NCBI GenBank assembly: GCA_019426215.1
Contig: CM033400.1
Coordinates: forward strand, 12,694,568 to 12,758,567
From: Buddleja alternifolia
Lineage: Eukaryota > Streptophyta > Magnoliopsida > Lamiales > Scrophulariaceae
DNA length: 64,000 bases
Direction of reading: 5' to 3'
Below, piece by piece: positions 1 to 9,779 of this stretch (within the stretch, counting starts at the first letter, position 1; every line of letters starts with the position of its first letter). A program made the translations under genes and the position numbers. The notes beneath the pieces are model-generated. The model was not told where the DNA came from. It did no database searches and saw only the letters and a list, made by a program, of their open reading frames with translations.

Positions 1-1
1 A

Positions 2-987
2 ACTCAATCTCTTGAATTAGCGATAGATGAAGTACATATAGAAATAGCCGAGGATCCTGAAAAGCCTTTGATAAGAGATAAATCTAAGGGTAAGGCTGCA
101 ATCTCACGCTCATCCCCTGAGCATTTGTCTTCTTCTTCGGACTCAGAGTCAAACAACGATCCTCAAGCTAAAGAGTTTAGGCAAGCAGTAATGAACTCTC
201 TGGTTGATATTTATGGTTTATGCTCTCATTTCACTGAATCATCTCAAGAAATCATTCGAGTCGTGGAAAGCCAGTGAGTCACTAATCTGAGGATTCAAGC
301 GAATTAGTGTGCTAACAAAGTTCTTGATAAGATGTTGCCTGTTATCTCTGGATTGTCTGATGAGTTCAATCGTCACTTACCCAGAACATTTCTGCAGATA
401 CTGAACGACATAATACTTTCAACTCAATTGCTCAAAGTATCGCTGAACAAGTTGCACTACTTGTTAAAGAAGTGAGGCTATTGCGCCGAGATATCGCTGA
501 TCTCAATTTCTCCCTTGATGATGCCAAGAAAGGGGAAGATGAGAAAGGAAAGCATTTGTTGTCCCAAGCCAAAGGAAAAGCCTTGAAGAAGCCAATTTCT
601 AAAACAGACAATAAGCATTGGCGCTCCATGTTTGAAGAAATAGTAAGCATAAAGAAGATGCTCATTAAGAAGTGAAAGCCAAGATACTACCAAGGCAGGC
701 ACAGGCTTCCAGACTTAGATGTAGAAGTTTTAGAGGGTATGGGTTTTAATCCATACGTGGCACCGCTGAGAAGACCTCTGGATTGGAAACCTTCCAATGA
801 CCGTATGCGTTATATTTACCATGATCTAATCAGGACGCTAGGTATCCCTGCAAAGGAATGGGTAGAAAGGTTACTTGAACTGAATCGTAGCTCTAAGAAT
901 CAAAGCAATGACTATGATGAAGTCTCTCACACAACAATGATAGATATCGATCGAGTCCTGCTAGATCTAGCCAATGACATCTATTAA
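2..987 (+). pseudogene. env-like third ORF of a SIRE-type element, degraded
   Basis: Reading is open from base 2 to a TGA at 275-277. Further stops lie near 308 and at 673-675, and the frame shifts near 395-400. The protein starts with a Ser/Asp-rich acidic stretch (SSSSDSESNND), continues into heptad-like helices around 400-530 that look coiled-coil, and ends with a basic then acidic segment (RPLDWKPSND to LLDLANDIY) before a TAA at 985-987. Its place just upstream of the polypurine tract is that of the SIRE env-like gene. No transmembrane segment is visible in the part present. The element cannot make this protein. Confidence 0.7.
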
Positions 988-1254
988 GAAGAGGTTACGA
1001 AAAAGCGACAAAGAAAATGATTCTATTGATGTATATTTTATTTCTTTGTGTTTGATGTCGCTATTTATTTGTCAATATAAATCATGTATGCTTTAAATTT
1101 CATATATATGAATGAATGATTTATCGCTGAAACACCTTGTTGAGGCTAATCTAACTTAACAAACTTTCTAAACACTAACTTATGATTATTTTGGATTTTT
1201 CTTTGAACTTTTAATATATAAAAGAGTTATAAGAGTTAAGGTCTTGACATCATC

Positions 1255-1267
1255 AAAAAGGGGGAAA
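1255..1267 (+). other. Polypurine tract of the SIRE-like element
   Basis: AAAAAGGGGGAAA lies one base upstream of the 3' LTR start (TGTTAGG at 1269). This is the expected primer site for plus-strand DNA synthesis. Confidence 0.85.
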
Positions 1268-1268
1268 T

Positions 1269-2764
1269 TGTTAGGAAATTTCATGTTAGATGTTTTGCTG
1301 ATGACAAGATAGGATTTTTTGTTAGACCCCAAAATACAATGTAAGTTTATATTTGCATAGATCTATTGTATAAGCGTTTGAAAGTTTGTAATTTTGTTAG
1401 GCTTGTAATTTTTATCTTTGTAGGTTTTAGACTAAGTATTGGATACCAAGTCACTAGTAGAATTCTAGGTGAGTTTATTAGAGATGAAGTTGAAGATCAG
1501 CTTCTGAAGTCAAGTGACGATGAAGATCTGTTCTTAGCGTTTGTCAAACGCTAAAGGACTGTTTCAGGATTTACGAATCAAGCGCTCACAACACTCAAGC
1601 GATCAAGAATCAGATTCACCTGAAATAAATTCTCAAGTCATGAAGGACTTAAACGCAATCATCAACGGATATTTATTTCTAACGGAAAATAAATTCGTAA
1701 GACATTAAATGCCTGATAAGTGCATTAAATGTGATAAGCTATTATGACTTGTGGACAAGCCACCTTTTGACTAGACTATCAGAATTCAGAGATCAAAACC
1801 TTTTCCTATCCAATCGAAACAAGCAGAATTTCAGGAATGTCATAATGGGACTATTTGACGCGCTGTGTGAGGTACATGAGCTCACTTGTGCCAACGAACA
1901 AAATCCAAGAAAATCTATAAATAGTATCCTTTAGCAAACCCTAAAAATAGACGTACATACACAAGAGGGTCAAAAACTTTGCTGAAATATTTTCTCAAGA
2001 AAAGCTTAGAAACTCCATAGCTAAAAATCCTTCCAAGCTTTTTACATACATTCCAGACAGTCGTAGATATCTCAAACATCTTTAAAGAAGAACCATACAC
2101 TATTATTGAGATATCTTAAGTTGTTTGAACTTCCTAAAATCAAACAAACCCGTGATCAAAATCCTCAACCTCCTCTGTCTGTGTAAAGAAGTTGTTGACT
2201 CTACAAGCAGTATTTCTAAGTGAGAGAAGCTTGTTGGTGAAGATCTTCATTGGTGCTGAAGTCTGTGTGATCAAGGAGCCCAAGATCATCATCCCCTCCT
2301 CTATTTTGTAGAAGCCTCTGTGTGATCCTTCGATAATCAATTTAGTGGAATTCTTCCAAGTGTTCAAGGAGAAGAAGGATGTAGCTAAGATTACACCACC
2401 CAGTGAACCTTACAAATTCTTGTCTTATTTATTGTCTTATTGTCTTACTTTATATTCTATCATTTATTCTGAAAAAGACAAGTAAAACGGTTAAGCGACT
2501 ATTTGACCAAAATGAACGCTAAAGCTTTAAAATCATTTCCACTGTGCTAACCCTGATTAAGAGACCTAAGCGTTACCCTACTTTGGTAAATTGCTAAAAT
2601 CACTAAGTCTAAGTTATCTTTACTCTAGCGCCTAACGTAGCGCTCAGCTCTCTAAGCGTTCAAATCTTTAAAAAGTGATATGAAATTTTTGAAGTCGAAA
2701 GACTTCAGGGTCTATTCAACCCCCCCCCCCTCTAAACCCTTTCGTATGCCACTTGGGACCATCA
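1269..2764 (+). repeat. 3' LTR, SIRE-like (1496 bp)
   Basis: The LTR runs TG...CA, from TGTTAGGAAATTTC to GGGACCATCA. It is homologous along its length to the solo LTR at 59648-61473, which is about 330 bp longer because of internal duplications there. A TATA box (TATAAATA) is at 1916-1923. The end carries a C-rich run and the string CGTATGCCACTTGGGACC, shared by both copies. Confidence 0.9.
1916..1923 (+). promoter_or_regulatory. TATA box in SIRE-like LTR
   Basis: TATAAATA in the context TCTATAAATAG. The matching site in the second copy of the LTR is at 60297-60303, so it is conserved between copies. Confidence 0.65.
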
Positions 2765-2968
2765 GTTTTTCATCACAACAGTCTCACAGTAATCGTACAA
2801 CCTTTTGTATTCTTGTGAAATGTCTTCTCTCAACAAATCCAAAGCATACCTTTTGGCCCCATAAACCTTGTGAAAACTGCACTCCACCTGGATATCTCTC
2901 CTCATTTTATTTTTCAATGACTCCAAAGGCTCATCAGGGTTATCCTCAATAAAGTGCAGTATCCTCTC
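2765..2968 (-). pseudogene. MULE (MuDR-family) transposase exon, truncated
   Basis: The minus strand is open for about 68 codons, preceded by an intron-acceptor-like TTAATTAG at 2969-2976. The peptide contains IEDNPDEPLESLK, then VECSFHKVYGAKRYALDLL and YKRLYDYCETVV. This matches the conserved region upstream of the catalytic domain in plant MULE transposases, where a short helical DNA-binding segment is followed by K.YRAK..AL and Y..L.DYC..L motifs. The ORF stops abruptly at the LTR, so the DDE catalytic domain is absent here. Confidence 0.75.
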
Positions 2969-3054
2969 CTAATTAACTAAATATACATTATTATAATCAA
3001 TAAGATTCTACACTTATCAAGACAAAATGACATCTATATTTAATTGTCAACATG

Positions 3055-3370
3055 TATGCAATCCACCAGACACATTACCCCACCACTTATGGTTTTACAA
3101 CTATCATCTAATCTTTTCCACACATTTACGGTTGGGACCATCAATATCATAAAGCAGACACATGACCCTATATATAACACACTAAAATAACAGCATAAAA
3201 TACAATAATTTTAAGTCATATCCTAAGCAAAATATATGCAATCCACCAGACACATTACCCCACCACTTATGGTTTTACAACTATCATGCTAATCTATCCA
3301 CACATTTACAATTGGGACCACCAATATCTTAAAGCCTACACATGAACCCATATTTAACACACTAAAATAC
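3055..3370. repeat. Tandem duplication, period 180 bp
   Basis: A segment of about 135 bp starting TATGCAATCCACCAGACACA at 3055 recurs at 3235, exactly 180 bp later. Both copies include CCCCACCACTTATGG and end near AACACACTAAAATA. They differ by scattered substitutions. The duplication lies in the presumed intron or leader of the MULE. Confidence 0.85.
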
Positions 3371-4096
3371 TTTTTAACACATTCCTTGAAGCCCAAATGA
3401 AGGGTTGCTTTCACCAAACACAAAATGTTTCCCCCAAGTTAGTTATACACTACAAAAACAACATATGAATGTTTGTAACTAATATTCTCACAACAAACAA
3501 CAAAACAGAATCACTTTGGCCAAACCATATACCTTTAAAAACCCTTTTCAGCAGAATCTTTCTCATTTTCTCATCCGTGGGTCGAAAAGGCCTAATTAAC
3601 AAATAAAAACATGAAATTTATACAAAATACTTCAAAAAAATCAGATAAAACAACTATTTAAAGGATTTAGGAAAACCATACCTATCGTGTGTTCTTATTT
3701 CACAACAAAATAACTTGCTTTCAAGCAATGGATCCAAATTATAACAATGCCTTGCAATTTCGAACACAAAATCATAGTTAAAATTGATTAATCCTCAGAA
3801 GATTTAGAAATGGGATAAAAACCCTAGCTCTTCAATTTTTTTCTCTCTCATCGATGTGTGGATATTTGGATGTGAATAATGTGAAAAGACATATTGCTGA
3901 TCCATTAGTATAGCGGGCATAAAGGGAAATGTACAAAAAAATTTAATGTTGTTACCGTTAACGTTGACAGACGACGAGGGCGAGTGTGCAGAATAAAAAA
4001 CAACACAAGGGGGTGATTCGAAAGAGCAAAGAAATAAACACAGGGGATTTTCGCGCAGGTTTCGGATATCACAAGGGGGTATTGTGCAATTTTCCC

Positions 4097-4495
4097 TAAT
4101 AATTATACAAATAAATATTCTAATCAGTAGTCATAAGTAATAAAATCATCCATAAGTTTGAGCAATTAGTCAAACTAGATAATAAATATAAAAAAAAAAT
4201 CTAATAATTTTTGTTCATTAAAGGAAGATCATTGTCAAAAGATTACTTTGTTTTATTTTAGCCATAAAAGTATTGCATAATATTAAATAATACACAGCTC
4301 ATATTGAATACTTCAATTTTTCATATCCGAAATGTATCCAAAACATATCCATCGTATCCAAGCCATATCCACTCTGTATCCATGCCGTTTCCACCCCATA
4401 TCCGAATTTTTCTTTTTTTTATTTCGGATACTTCAATAATGTATCCTACCCGTATCCGTATCTGATATAGGATACTGCACAGGAATTTTTTAAGA
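4097..4495. other. AT-rich spacer with GTATCC-rich imperfect repeat
   Basis: No gene is seen. From about 4320 to 4490 the motif GTATCC or ATATCC recurs roughly every 12 bp, often on a background of CGTATCCAAGCC-like units. The function is unknown. It flanks the Athila-like insertion and was joined to 16730 before that element inserted. Confidence 0.6.
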
Positions 4496-4500
4496 GTATC

Positions 4501-5838
4501 TGACACGCTAGAAGCTAACGTGCTTGGTAGCAAGTATACTAGTCGTGTAGTAATAAAAAATGGACAAAATAAGTCCGGGTTGTCGAACCACAGAGACTTG
4601 GATTTTTAGCTTATGATTTTCGAATAAACGCAAAGACAAATTAACGGAAATTAAGAGTAAAACAAGTAAGCAAAGAAAGAACAAAAGAAATAAGAACAAG
4701 CAACGGATTGAAACTCAAGTGTGAGAAATAGGCTAAGGCACATGCAAGACTTGATTTGATCCTTATTCGCTCAAAGACTCTTGTTGAATTATTAGACCTA
4801 GTTGCTATGGGGAAAACTCCTAAGGTAAAGAATACCCGATGTCTCGCAATATACTCCTACACTTAAGCGGTGGTTTCCTAAGTATGTCTACCCGAAAATC
4901 TAACCTCTAAGCATGCATTAAGGAACTAGAGTTTACTCGATTAGAATCGAACGACTTCACCCGGGAGTCTTTACCTATGTCTAGGGCAACTCCTATTTGA
5001 TCGGTGATGCTATGAATTTCTTGCACCCTAACTTAACTCTTTCTCAAGATACTAAGCTAGGCAATTGATAAAACATATGGTGATCAATCACATGTAAGGA
5101 GTATAAGCACAAATTCATAACACATAGCGACAAAGGAATTAATTCAACAATTATCAATAATTCGAATAAATCACAAATCAATTCTTACAAGGCCCTAGCC
5201 ATATGAATTTAGCCCATAACTATCAACATAGAAGAATTCAACATGTTCTTATACATAAATGTAAACATCAAATGCAATGAACAATGAAAGAAACTCCCTA
5301 TAAGGTTGAATGGCAATAGATCTTTTGATGTAGCTTCAATCCTTGGCTCTTATCCTCTTCTTGCTCTTCAAGATCAGTGATAATGGCCCAAAACCCCAGA
5401 AAATGCTCCCAATTCCCAAGATTCCGAACCCACAAAATGAATTGAAAAATCCTATTTATAGTTCCAAATTTCTGTTATCGCGGCGCCTGGGCGCGCGTAT
5501 TTCTTGGGGCAAAAGTTCCGGGGCGCCCAGGTGCGCGATATGTGGCGCCTAGGCGTGGTGGTTCAGGCGCCTAGGCACGGAAGTGCGAAGCTTCGATTGT
5601 TGTTTGCTGGGTCGCGCCTGGGCGCGAGAAAAATGACGCCTAGGCGCCTCAGTGCGAAACCTTGAGCAGCGTTGGGTAAATGAGTCGTCTTTTTGCTTTT
5701 TTCTTCATCCATCGTTGCTTACTACCTGAAATCACTTTACACACATATTAAACGCACGAGTGGCACGAAATAAACGATATATGGGCCTGAATAGTCATTA
5801 AAAGGACCTAAAAACTTATGTAAAAACGACTCCTATCA
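4501..5838 (-). repeat. 3' LTR of the Athila-like element
   Basis: On the plus strand it runs from TGACACGCTAGAAGC to GACTCCTATCA; on the element strand it runs from TGATAGGAGTC to TAGCGTGTCA. It is 1338 bp long, identical in length to 15387-16724. It holds a cluster of GGCGCC-type palindromes at about 5478-5660. Confidence 0.95.
5478..5660. repeat. GGCGCCTAGGCGCG-type palindrome cluster in 3' LTR
   Basis: Five or six variants of a 12-14-bp GC palindrome (for example GGCGCCTGGGCGCGCG, GGCGCCTAGGCGTGG, GCGCCTAGGCGCCTC) are spaced 15-45 bp apart. Many of the differences from the other LTR fall here, mostly C/T and G/A changes. Confidence 0.85.
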
Positions 5839-5852
5839 ACCCCCCCAAACTT
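5839..5852 (-). other. Polypurine tract of the Athila-like element
   Basis: On the element strand AAGTTTGGGGGGGT directly abuts the 3' LTR start TGATAGGAG. A similar tract (AAGTGTGGGG and longer G run) precedes the 3' LTR of the related element at 56983. Confidence 0.85.
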
Positions 5853-7493
5853 ATCACTTGCTCGTCCTCGAGCAAGAAAAAGCACAAGATACGAACTCAT
5901 CACCAACCACAGGGAAAAAAATAAAAAGGAACTACCTCACTCACTTTCGTGGAGTAAACGGTTGCATTTAGCGGATGCAACAAGCCTTTGAACCCTTGAG
6001 TTACCTCAAAGAACGAGTTATAGTCTCGTGAGGGTTTGCAGACGATATACCCACAAAATCGAAAGATTTTCAACCCCGATCAATCAACGTAAATTACAAT
6101 GATTAATAGCACACAATGGTATGAATTCATCTGTTTAAGCTCAAATTACAAATATATACACGTCACACACTTGCTCATGTTACGCCTTAACATCGAAAAG
6201 ATCATCCTAAGGGTGTAGTGTTATAAATCTCAAGTATTATAGTCGAGTGGCATTCTTACCACTTTTCAAGCATTAACCCCATATTTCTCAACTTTTGCTT
6301 ATTCACATGGTACGAGAATTGAATACCACTTCATAGCCACTTAAAAATTCATCACTTCATTCCACTTTCAGCTTTAACTTATGCACTTTCAACTCGAAAC
6401 ATTAGAGGCTAGACCATGTGCAATGTTCGATCCTCTTAGGCTTTCTATGACACCCTTGTAACGAGCTTTAGGCCAAAAACTCCCAAACCAGACGGCTTTA
6501 GGGTATCAAGTGTAGAGACACTCCTAAGGGCTTAATCGCTCGAGTGTCCAAGGCCACAAAATCAAACTAGGTCCTTATTCACTTAACACTTGCATTGGCT
6601 CGAGCTTAGCTCAAATTAGCATAATAGTACAGTATTCTAGGCATGGTGCTCTTCGCCCCCAGTATCTATTAAGCTTGACTTTTGCAGTCATACCAATGTT
6701 CAACCTCTTTTTATTATTATTAAGCATACGAAGTTGACGTTCTCAACTCATAACACATGTGAAAATTCTAAGTTGATATTTTCGGGATCAAGCCTTTAAG
6801 TGTTTCAAAATGGTTGTCCACTCAACTCCTCTACCCTCGATTTATGTGCATATGTGAATCATCTTAAAGACAATCTAATCTAGTTAGGGTCCCACAAACA
6901 AGGAACGATGTGTATAGCCATTAAAAACCAAATTGATAGAGAAAACATACCATGTATTCAAATTAACCATGCTCAATGCCTCAAGTGAAGGGTTGAAATT
7001 CTATCCAAAAAAAAAAATTAAAATTGCACACATTTCACATGTAGAGGTACAACACCCCCCCAAACTTGGACCGAAATATGTAAAACATGAATAAACATGA
7101 CTATAATGGATTGAGTATACCCCCCCCCCCCGCCCCACACTTATCATGAACATTGTCCCCAATGCTCGAAAAAGAGAAGGGCAAAGTACACGTCACCATA
7201 GGGGTGCTGAAAAGCAGACCCAAGTCCTCGACTGCAAATGTGTCCAAGAGTGGCAACAGCGGTGTGAGCAATGAATGCAACAACTACACATTAAACGATG
7301 CTAGCCATACGAATCATCAAGCATTGGATAGAAATGATGAAAGCACAACAAAACAAACATACAAGAAGATGCAAAAATAACGAACTAGAAAGGAAACAAA
7401 AGAGCATCCGACATAAAACATTATCCAACAAAACAAATCAAAAGATAATCAAAACGACAAAGCGAGATAGGAAATGGAAAATACAAGCCAAGA
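5853..7493 (-). other. Long untranslated 3' region of the Athila-like element
   Basis: There is no credible coding sequence in 1.6 kb. The region is related to 55620-56960 of the Athila-like derivative: both contain a GGGCAATGTT or GGACAATGTT block followed by a G-run (about 7125-7165 here), and a GTTGCACATGC-like block close to the PPT. Conservation of non-coding sequence between copies suggests an RNA or packaging role, but that is inference. Confidence 0.6.
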
Positions 7494-8798
7494 CTAATCC
7501 TCGGTGCCAAAACGGTCAATATAATCCTCATCCTCTCCGCCCTCGAGATCAGCTAAATCGATCAAAGGGCTACCCTCGTCATCATGAGCCTCATCATCAC
7601 CGTCCATAGGAACTATGGCACCCGACTCATGCACATCCTCGGGTTGCGGAGGAGTGGGATGCGGGTAAGGTGGAGGAGTAGAATAGTCAAACGGGCCCCG
7701 ACCAACAAATGCATCCTGCTCGATGAGAAGCTGACGGAAATATGCACACGTTTCGATCATCACCGTCCTCATATCATCCCGCAACTCATCCCTCAACTCA
7801 TTCTTCAATTGTCTAATGGCGTCCATTGGTGGAAACTGTCCAGGACCAGTAGGTCGTGACGACGACGGGCTAGGCCTCTTGGAAGGGGCCTGTGGTGGGG
7901 GAGCCTGTGGGTCATCAGCGACTACAGCTAAAGAAGAGCCAAGGAGCTCCGTACGCTCCATAGGAAGTGTTGGGACCTTGGCCTCCTTGCACAAAACAGT
8001 AATCAGTGATGGGAGAATGAGAGGGCTCTTCCTGGTGGACCCAGTACCCATTTGCTGAGCCTTCTCCTTGTCAATCAATGGCCCCAATTCGTTCCTCAAT
8101 TTCTGAAAATGATCTGTCAAAGACTTGTGAATCACCCGGGCGAAGTCCACAGCTTTCTTGGACATGATAGCGTAGATGAGGGTGGCCCGTTCCTTGTTGG
8201 CCTCAGACCGGTTGGTACTCGGGATTAAATTGAATCTGATGAATTCTAACCAAAATGCGGCCTCGGGAAGTAGGGCCCTACGGGGGATATGAGCTTCTCC
8301 AGGTACCCAATCCCAACCCTCTCGGGCAATAACCCGCAAAATATCAGACAAGCTAACCCGGAGATGCCCCGCATTATATAGAGTCGTGAACTCGCACGTC
8401 TGAGGGGTGGGGGTACCTATGCATTCCCGTATTTTCCCCAACGTATAGCTGACCTCCGTACCCCTTACTAAAAGCTCAGGCCCTGTCCGTACCCGCGTCT
8501 CAATCTCACAATACACCCCAGAGCTGAAGAATTCGAGGACCCAAGGAAGATGGATGGGCTCGGGCTTTCGACAGAAGAATTGTAGGTGATGGAACTTTAT
8601 CGATTCGTGCACCGAGGGCTGTCCCCGGAAGGTCAAATAATGCTCCTTGATTAGGGTGCGGGGGGTGCTTAGGCTTTGGCATAAAATCTGTACTTTAGGG
8701 TCCTGAAAACGGGGATCAATGGGAGTCTCGGGCTCGTTAGAGGAACCCTCACCCATTTTCTTCTTGCCTTTGGACTGTTTAGCGGTGTGTTTCGGCAT
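7494..8798 (-). CDS. Third ORF of the Athila-like element (putative plant transposon protein family), open
   Basis: 434 codons are open from the ATG at 8798-8796 to the stop at 7494. The N-terminus is basic (MPKHTAKQSKGKKK). The central part (about residues 60-250) resembles the plant domain annotated as putative plant transposon protein, with IREW-like and AAFWLEFIRFNLIPSTNRS motifs and a YAIM helix. Residues about 300-345 are Pro/Ser/Gln-rich. A charged helix follows (RQLKNELRDELRDDMR), and the tail is strongly acidic. No signal peptide or membrane segment is seen, although this is the position of the env-like gene in Athila elements. It is the only long gene in the element without a visible lesion. 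Function is unknown. Confidence 0.8.
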   Translation of the reverse strand: MPKHTAKQSKGKKKMGEGSSNEPETPIDPRFQDPKVQILCQSLSTPRTLIKEHYLTFRGQPSVHESIKFHHLQFFCRKPEPIHLPWVLEFFSSGVYCEIETRVRTGPELLVRGTEVSYTLGKIRECIGTPTPQTCEFTTLYNAGHLRVSLSDILRVIAREGWDWVPGEAHIPRRALLPEAAFWLEFIRFNLIPSTNRSEANKERATLIYAIMSKKAVDFARVIHKSLTDHFQKLRNELGPLIDKEKAQQMGTGSTRKSPLILPSLITVLCKEAKVPTLPMERTELLGSSLAVVADDPQAPPPQAPSKRPSPSSSRPTGPGQFPPMDAIRQLKNELRDELRDDMRTVMIETCAYFRQLLIEQDAFVGRGPFDYSTPPPYPHPTPPQPEDVHESGAIVPMDGDDEAHDDEGSPLIDLADLEGGEDEDYIDRFGTED

Positions 8799-9353
8799 TT
8801 TCGAATGACAAAGGGGTAAATTGAATCTCAATTTCTCAACGGCTCGAATCTCAAATTCTCGAATTTACCCGAATTCAACCAACCCAACACAATAATCCTC
8901 AAAGCCCAACAACACACCACAATTAGATAGAAACCCACAATCCAACAACAATATCCACACTATCAACAATCCAACAACAATACCGACAATATCCAACAAC
9001 AATATCCACAAATTTCACACAAAATAATATGCACCAATTGGCAAAATCAGAGCCCCAAATCCTCAAAATGATAATGGCTTCCCACAACACAAAATCCACC
9101 CACCTATTCGGCTAAAGACGGAAATGGAGGAAGAAGATAGCCAAACTCACCTTTGTGTATTCAACGAATGGGGCACCGATTCGGATGTGTACAAGGAGCC
9201 CACTGCGTGACGGCGGAGATTGGCGGTGGAGGACGGTGGAAATGGCCGGAATCAGGGAAGAGAATTGCCAAAAATCGCGTGTGGAGAGGAGTTGATAGGA
9301 GGTATGAGGGATTTTGACCGTTTTGACCGAGAATAGAAATAAATTCAGTAAGA

Positions 9354-9585
9354 GGCGCCTAGGCGCGCGTATTGGGGCGCCTAGGCGCGGAAGTGCGTAC
9401 CTCAAGTGGCGTTTGAGTTCCTTGGGCGCCTAGGCGCCTGATGTGTGGCGCCTGGGCGCGAGGGAATGCGCGCTGGGGCGCGCCTCTGGTGGCGCTCGGG
9501 CGCCATGATGCGAAGCGAGGTGTGCACTGGAGTCCTTGGGCGCCCAGGCGCGCGATAATCGGCGCCTAGGCGCGGATCACCTGGT
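9354..9585. repeat. GGCGCCTAGGCGCG-type palindrome cluster in internal spacer
   Basis: Eight or more units such as GCGCCTAGGCGCGCG, GGCGCCTGGGCGCGAG and GGCGCCCAGGCGCGCG lie within 230 bp. The units are the same type as those in the LTRs and in gag. Confidence 0.85.
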
Positions 9586-9719
9586 GTGTAGGATTTCCAT
9601 TTTCTGTTTCAAAAGAAGAAGAAAAACACTTAAACACGAACTAACACGGACTTAAAGTGAGAAAATAAAGCAACGAACGGGGAAAAACACGAGAAAAAGA
9701 AAAAGAGACGGAAAGAAAG

Positions 9720-9744
9720 CTTGGGTTGCCTCCCAAGAAGCGCT
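9720..9744 (-). other. Conserved hairpin block after pol
   Basis: On the element strand the block starts AGCGCTTCTTGGGAGGCAAC and ends CCCAAG. It folds as a 6-bp stem CTTGGG/CCCAAG around a 6-nt loop. The identical 25 bp occurs at 55343-55367 in the Athila-like derivative, where little else of pol survives. Confidence 0.75.
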
Positions 9745-9779
9745 AGTTTAGAGTCGTTAGCTCGACTTAAGGCAAGAAA

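Larger units (their letters stand above)
1..2764 (+). mobile_element. 3' part of a SIRE/Maximus-like Ty1/copia retrotransposon
   Basis: The window opens inside this element. It shows, in order, an env-like ORF remnant, a spacer, a polypurine tract (AAAAAGGGGGAAA) and a 3' LTR beginning TGTTAGG and ending CCATCA. A second copy of the LTR lies at 59648-61473. An extra coiled-coil ORF placed between pol and a 3' LTR preceded by this kind of polypurine tract is typical of the SIRE lineage. The element cuts into a MULE at 2764/2765; the first bases after it are GTTTT, but the matching left TSD lies outside the window. Confidence 0.85.
2765..4096 (-). mobile_element. Truncated 5' end of a MuDR-like (MULE) DNA transposon
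   Basis: The minus strand begins at about 4096 with AGGGAAAATTGCACAATACC followed by a GC-richer terminal segment of about 160 bp, then an AT-rich leader or intron, then a transposase exon at 2765-2968. The rest of the element is cut off by the copia insertion at 2764 and lies outside the window, so its second terminus and TSD cannot be seen. The MULE call rests mainly on the exon; the exact terminal base is uncertain. Confidence 0.65.
8799..9779 (-). other. Untranslated spacer between pol and third ORF
   Basis: It contains a low-complexity AACAATATCCAC-like stretch (about 8930-9010), a cluster of GGCGCC palindromes (9354-9585) and, just after the pol stop, a conserved hairpin block (9720-9744). 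Confidence 0.75.

Noticed and set aside
4321..4533. A 70-codon minus-strand open frame at the edge of the Athila LTR
   Set aside because: It runs across the element boundary and is made of the GTATCC repeat; not a gene.
5853..7140. Homopolymer C runs and spaced motifs considered as a CRISPR-like or satellite array
   Set aside because: There is no regular repeat-spacer structure; they are polypurine-type tracts and untranslated retroelement sequence.
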